From Desulfuromonadaceae bacterium (GTDB lineage: Bacteria; Desulfobacterota; Desulfuromonadia; Desulfuromonadales; Syntrophotaleaceae): a DNA stretch of 21,214 nucleotides. Positions 17,832-21,214 of the stretch are shown one piece after another. The stretch spans positions 1 through 21,214 of the forward strand of contig JAIOSZ010000181.1 in NCBI GenBank assembly GCA_021107335.1, in the 5' to 3' direction. Every line of letters starts with the position of its first letter. The first letter of the stretch is position 1. The translations under genes were made by a program, and so were the position numbers. The notes below the pieces were generated by a model. It ran no database searches and was not told the origin of the DNA. It worked only from the letters and a program-made list of their open reading frames with translations.

Positions 17832-18683
17832 TCAGTTGTGGGGAATTTGTTCGTGATAAAAAAAGCGGATAGTTCGTTCGATGCGTGCTAAAAGGCGTAC
17901 ATAATTGAGGGGTTTGAAAATAATATCAAAAAAACCCATTCCGAGCAGGGCCGCTTCTTCTTCCGGCGAGTTGGTGGCTGAAAGAGCGATGAATGGCCGA
18001 TTCTGAGTGGCAACATTATTCTGCAGGGTTTCAATTAAAGCTTTAGAGTGTGCCGTATTGCTTGTAGTGCTGAGCAGAATCAGGTGGGGGTTCTCCTGCG
18101 TGGCCAATTTGATGGCGGCCGTCATTGAACTTGCAAAGAACGGCTGATAACCGGCATTGCGAAGGTGGGCGCAGACCGTTCCGCGATAGAAATCATTTGC
18201 GTCAATAATCAGTACTTTATTCGGTACTGACTCCTTGCTCGAATCCTCATTCAAATAGTAACGCTTGATGGCTTTGAAGATTTCCGTCGGGGTCGCCAGA
18301 ACCGGTTCGATCCGCAGCGCCGTTTGGAAGGCGACCTTGTCCAGTGTGTCAAAGTCGAGGGGGTTACTGATCGCCAGCCTGAGCAGCCTGCCCTTGAGCC
18401 CCAGAGGAAAGATATTCTTTTTGATGGCCATATCGCAGTCGATGACTTGCCGCAGATTTTCAGGTATGGCCGGGGCGGAGATGGTCTGAACGGCAACAAG
18501 GTTGAACTGCCGCGCCAGACAGGAAGTGATATCCCAGTCGCTGATGGCGCCCATATCCTCGAGAATACGGCCCAAGGCCAGTCCCGATTTTTTTTGTGCC
18601 TGCAAAGCGCCTGTAAGAACGCTGTTGGTGATGACTCCGGCTTCGACTAGGATTTCGCCAAACCTTTTGCGTAGCTGCATCAT
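17832..18683 (-). CDS. MshEN (GspE N-terminal) domain fused to degenerate receiver, second copy
   Basis: A 283-aa protein. Residues about 4-145 form a GspE/MshE N-terminal domain. The known c-di-GMP motif (RLGxxL, L, L, Q) is seen as R7-F8-G9..L12...L23...L27..Q30 and again from A36-L37-G38 to Q59, with Arg replaced by Ala in the second. The typical AISNPLDFDTLDK...AIKRYY end of the domain is clear. The ATPase part of GspE/MshE is absent; a receiver-like domain follows (about 156-275). It keeps the first acidic strand (VLIIDAND) and the Lys of FKPLN but has Ser (about 205) in LILLSTTS where the phospho-acceptor Asp belongs. ATG 18683 is chosen over the upstream TTG 18710 because AAGG lies 7 nt before it. 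It is 67 bp after its paralogue. Confidence 0.85.
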   Translation of the reverse strand: MMQLRKRFGEILVEAGVITNSVLTGALQAQKKSGLALGRILEDMGAISDWDITSCLARQFNLVAVQTISAPAIPENLRQVIDCDMAIKKNIFPLGLKGRLLRLAISNPLDFDTLDKVAFQTALRIEPVLATPTEIFKAIKRYYLNEDSSKESVPNKVLIIDANDFYRGTVCAHLRNAGYQPFFASSMTAAIKLATQENPHLILLSTTSNTAHSKALIETLQNNVATQNRPFIALSATNSPEEEAALLGMGFFDIIFKPLNYVRLLARIERTIRFFYHEQIPHN

Positions 18684-18750
18684 CTTTAAGCCTTTTTCAT
18701 GGGAGGGCAACTGTCTATCCTTAGCACGGTTGCTGTGTTGATAAAAGATC

Positions 18751-19686
18751 TTATCTCGGTCGGTCGCGATGATCTGTGGAGGGTTTGGGTGTTGACGGCG
18801 GGCGCTTCAGCCGGTCAGAGCGCGGTCCGCATTGTTTTGAAACGGTTGAGCATTGAGTAGAGGTCGCGCCGTGATAGTAGAAATGCAATGCCCGTTCGAT
18901 ACGGGCTTGTAATCGAATGATGTTAAGGGGTTTGGCAATCACGTCAAAAAAACCAAGCTGTAGCAGAAAGGCTTCTTCATCGGCAGTAGTGTTTTCTGTC
19001 AGGGCGATTATCGGGCAATTTCCTGTGCTGTCGTTTTGCAGTAGCCGTTCAATGATCATCTGGCTGCTGACCGCTTTCAGGCAGGTGTCTACTAGAATCA
19101 GGCGTGGTGCGGTTTGTTGGGAAATGTGGATCGCTTCTTCCACACTGACCGCAAACTGCGGCAGGTAGCCCTTTTGCTTAAGGTTGCCGCAGAGAGTGGC
19201 GCGGTACAGGTCTTGATCATTGATGACCAGTAGGGAGGTGCCGGGTGAAGGCTCTACCGGTGCTTCGTGCAGATAAAAGCGTTGTATGGCTTTGAAGATG
19301 ATGGTCGGCGTGGTCAGAACCGGGTAGATATTGCGGCCGGTCTTGAATGCCAGACGATTCAGCGTATTGAAGTCGAGGGGATTGCTAATGGCCACCTCGA
19401 GGCCGTCGTTGCAAATTTTCAGGGGAAATATCGTCATTCTTAGGGCCTGGTCGCAATCGATGAGCTCAAGTACGGTTTCCGAAACGGACGGTTCTTGAAT
19501 GGCCTCGATGAGCGGTAGTTTGAATTGGCGAGCGAGAATGTTGACGATGTCTCGATCGCTGATCAGGCCTTCATCCTCAAGAATCCGCCCCAGCGCCATG
19601 CCGGTTTTAGTCTGTACGGAGAGGGCCGCGTTTAGATCGGTCTCGCTGATGACGCCGGCTTGCAACAGGATTTCACCAAATCTCAT
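18751..19686 (-). CDS. MshEN (GspE N-terminal) domain fused to receiver, first copy
   Basis: A 311-aa paralogue of the next gene, with the same order. An MshEN domain comes first (1-140; motif R2-F3-G4..L7...L18...L22..Q25, second repeat A31-L32-G33 to Q54), then a receiver-like domain (about 150-270). Here the phospho-acceptor position is Asp (D200 in LILVDTC), with T230 and K252 (AKPLN) in place, so phosphorylation is plausible, although the first acidic patch is only IND. A 38-residue basic, Pro-rich tail follows that the paralogue lacks. There is no ATPase domain, so it cannot power secretion or pili itself; a c-di-GMP-binding adaptor is the likely role. ATG 19686 has GAGGAGA 8 nt upstream. 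First gene of a two-gene operon. Confidence 0.87.
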   Translation of the reverse strand: MRFGEILLQAGVISETDLNAALSVQTKTGMALGRILEDEGLISDRDIVNILARQFKLPLIEAIQEPSVSETVLELIDCDQALRMTIFPLKICNDGLEVAISNPLDFNTLNRLAFKTGRNIYPVLTTPTIIFKAIQRFYLHEAPVEPSPGTSLLVINDQDLYRATLCGNLKQKGYLPQFAVSVEEAIHISQQTAPRLILVDTCLKAVSSQMIIERLLQNDSTGNCPIIALTENTTADEEAFLLQLGFFDVIAKPLNIIRLQARIERALHFYYHGATSTQCSTVSKQCGPRSDRLKRPPSTPKPSTDHRDRPR

Positions 19687-20187
19687 GCCAGATCTCCTCG
19701 ACCGATTCTCTCTTCGGTTAAAAATATACCATGTGGAAACCGTAGTGCTTGGCCGGCGTCAATGAAAATTTCTTTTTGTGGTGTCACATGGTGAGCATAA
19801 TGCCGGGGGGGGGATAGGTTTAACTATCGATTTATGCTGGGGATTCTGGTTTTGAGATAGGGTCTGGAGGCTGGAGCGGGAGGGTGTAAAAATTTTCAAC
19901 GGCGAATTTTTCAGGTTAACGGGTAATTGGGTGAAATAGGCCCAGTCTTGTAAAAATATTCGACAAATGTAATGATTTCCGCATCTTGCGTGAACATTGG
20001 CTAGCCTGGTGCAGAAAATTCTACGGAATGGATGGTTTTTCTCATGTTCCTGCTCCTGTTCCTGTTGTGAAAATATACCGCAGCGATCGCGGTTTGCCGA
20101 AGAGGCGTTGATACCAGCGGATTTTTTTGAAATTAATCAGGAAATAAAGGTCCCGCCGCTGTCAATGTAATCCTTATCTGATTTTGT
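19687..20187. other. 500-bp gene-poor region upstream of the MshEN-receiver operon
   Basis: No gene is supported. Visible items are a run of nine G (19805-19813) and the decamer GGTATATTTT on the minus strand twice (19730-19721 and 20079-20070). Just after the second copy is a purine-rich stretch with three CAGGA repeats (around 20047-20064), leading into a 14-codon minus-strand frame from ATG 20045. The first decamer copy lies about 35 bases before the ATG of the MshEN-receiver gene and may be part of its promoter (-10-like TATATT); no matching -35 was found. Confidence 0.45.
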
Positions 20188-20802
20188 TTATTGAATTACC
20201 AAAGGCGTTTTTCCTTTTATGGAAGGAACGCCTTTTTTACCTGGCCGGCCCTCGCGCGCCGGCGCTACTTTTCCGAAATTTTGAGTGTTACGAGTGAAAG
20301 GGGAGTCCGCGCTTTCAGAGAGTTCTTTCTTTTCAAAATCGGAGAAAGCGGTTGTTTTGTAATGGCCTTGGCTTACATACCACAATAATTTTCGAAATCG
20401 ATTCGTGGGTATATATCCTTTGACGTCAATGATCGGTTTGCCGCTAATATCCAGCAACAAGGAGGTGGGAGTGTAATTGATCAGAAAGTCCTCTTTGAGC
20501 TGTTTTTCTTCACTGATATCGACCTCTACCAGAAGAAACCGTTCATTCAGGAGTGAGATAATATCCTTATCCTTAAAAACTTTGCGTTTCATCTCCGTGC
20601 ATTGGTAACACCAGGGGGAGGTAAAAAAGAGGAGCAGGGGCCGCTGGACGTCTTTGCTTTCTTGCAGCGCGGTTTCATAATTCAGCCAATTCAGTTGATC
20701 GGAAGCGTTTAGGCGCGCCGGACATCCCAACCACAAAAAGGCTACGAAGGCAATGCACATCGGAAGGAAGTAAATCGATTTTCCTCGTCGATCGGTGCAC
20801 AA
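20188..20802 (-). CDS. Exported thioredoxin-fold protein
   Basis: A thioredoxin-like protein of the DUF255/thioredoxin_7 kind, with the redox motif W-C-Y-Q-C in TSPWCYQCTEMKRKVF and the cis-Pro region as NYTPTSLLL. A signal peptide is visible (DRRGKSIYFLPMCIAFVAFLWLG, possible cleavage after RLNA), so it should act in the periplasm. The C-terminal 45 residues are basic and low-complexity. The frame is open back to ATG 20901, but the first 33 codons then run through a perfect 11-bp hairpin (20826-20850) and precede the signal peptide. I therefore prefer TTG 20802, with AAAAGG upstream; ATG 20760 is another option. It follows a paralogous gene on the same strand. Confidence 0.75.
   Translation of the reverse strand: MCTDRRGKSIYFLPMCIAFVAFLWLGCPARLNASDQLNWLNYETALQESKDVQRPLLLFFTSPWCYQCTEMKRKVFKDKDIISLLNERFLLVEVDISEEKQLKEDFLINYTPTSLLLDISGKPIIDVKGYIPTNRFRKLLWYVSQGHYKTTAFSDFEKKELSESADSPFTRNTQNFGKVAPAREGRPGKKGVPSIKGKTPLVIQ
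20201..20238 (+). terminator. Hairpin with T-tract overlapping the 3' end of the thioredoxin-fold gene
   Basis: AAAGGCGTT (20201-20209) pairs with AACGCCTTT (20227-20235), with an inner CCTT/AAGG stem, and the + strand continues as a run of six T (20233-20238). The shape is that of an intrinsic terminator on the + strand, yet no + strand gene enters it. On the minus strand it codes for the last residues of the thioredoxin-fold protein and has only three T after it. It may limit antisense transcription or be a weak bidirectional terminator. Confidence 0.4.
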
Positions 20803-20825
20803 ACGAAGAGAAAACCTTTTAAAGA

Positions 20826-20850
20826 GGCATCCCGACCGAGTCGGGATGCC
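20826..20850 (-). terminator. Perfect 11-bp hairpin between the two thioredoxin-fold genes
   Basis: GGCATCCCGAC (20826-20836), three-base loop, GTCGGGATGCC (20840-20850). Read on the minus strand it is followed by TCTTT and lies 56 bp after the stop of the upstream thioredoxin-fold gene, fitting a weak intrinsic terminator or attenuator between the two. On the + strand it is followed by GGCACTTTTCTT. Confidence 0.5.
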
Positions 20851-20905
20851 GGCACTTTTCTTCACTAAAGACGCGCTTTTGTCGGGATATATGACGTTCA
20901 TGCGA

Positions 20906-21214
20906 TCAGGGTTGACACTTTTCGTACGTGTCGAAGTTCATAGTTTTATATTTCCCCTTCGCCATATACTCCAGCATGTGTTCAAAGCGCGACTTCGTTA
21001 TGACATCTTTTTCCCGCAACGCCGTTGATCCGTCGGGAGCGACAAAGACATGGGTGGGCGTGTAATTAACCTCGAACCGCTTGGCCGTCTGCTTATCTTT
21101 ATCCATATCGACTTCGACGGGAATAAAGTGTTGGTTGATGAAACTTACAACGTTTGAATCTTTATAAACCTTGCGCTCCATTTCCTTGCACCGGTAACAA
21201 TACGGCAGATGGAA
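20906..21214 (-). CDS. Thioredoxin-fold protein, N-terminus cut by window edge
   Basis: The frame is open to the window end and reads FHLPYCYRCKEMERKVY, so the redox motif C-Y-R-C is present just before the ATG at 21181, which is internal. Then come VNYTPTHVFV with the cis-Pro and a C-terminal helix region ending KYKTMNFDTYEKCQP. It is a clear paralogue of the next gene (YCYRCKEMERKVYKD against WCYQCTEMKRKVFKD) and lacks its long basic tail. The signal peptide or start lies outside the window. Thiol-disulfide exchange or a chaperone-like redox role is known for the family; the substrate is unknown. Confidence 0.85.
   Translation of the reverse strand, partial: FHLPYCYRCKEMERKVYKDSNVVSFINQHFIPVEVDMDKDKQTAKRFEVNYTPTHVFVAPDGSTALREKDVITKSRFEHMLEYMAKGKYKTMNFDTYEKCQP

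Noticed and set aside
20031..20045. Short minus-strand frame M-R-K-T-I-H as a real gene
   Set aside because: Only 14 codons before TAG; kept as an observation, not called as a gene.

Overview
The window reads as a piece of chromosome from a Desulfuromonadales/Geobacterales-type delta-proteobacterium. This is an inference from gene content: a short MetH without the reactivation domain, a split transketolase, a GerMN protein after murI, an NtrC-type regulator, and dense multi-PAS / c-di-GMP signalling. No rRNA, tRNA, IS element, integrase, phage gene or CRISPR array was seen.

Layout. Bases 1-7859 (+ strand) are a housekeeping block: the 3' part of murI, a GerMN-domain membrane protein, metH (start overlaps the previous stop by ATGA), an uncharacterised 138-aa protein, transketolase N- and C-terminal subunits, and a sigma-54 response regulator, closed by a clear rho-independent terminator. 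Bases 8039-11242 (- strand) are a tight three-gene operon: a coiled-coil protein, an AAA/STAND-like ATPase and an MscS-type channel, separated by 18 bp each. Divergent from it is a DUF523-DUF1722 gene broken by an internal deletion and frame change (11386-11857), followed by a 12-bp x 7 tandem repeat.

Bases 12138-19686 are a signalling island. It holds a stand-alone receiver (-), a 1163-aa soluble multi-PAS HisKA_2-type histidine kinase (+), a receiver-PAS-GGDEF diguanylate cyclase with an intact I-site (+), and, convergent with it, two tandem paralogues that join a GspE/MshE N-terminal (MshEN, c-di-GMP-binding) domain to a receiver-like domain and have no ATPase domain. The simplest model is kinase -> receiver(s) -> c-di-GMP synthesis -> MshEN-receiver effectors. 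One effector keeps the phospho-acceptor Asp and the other has Ser there. This is the best candidate in the window for an undescribed system.

After a roughly 500-bp gene-poor gap come two tandem thioredoxin-fold proteins on the minus strand (20188-21214), the first transcribed of which runs off the window end.
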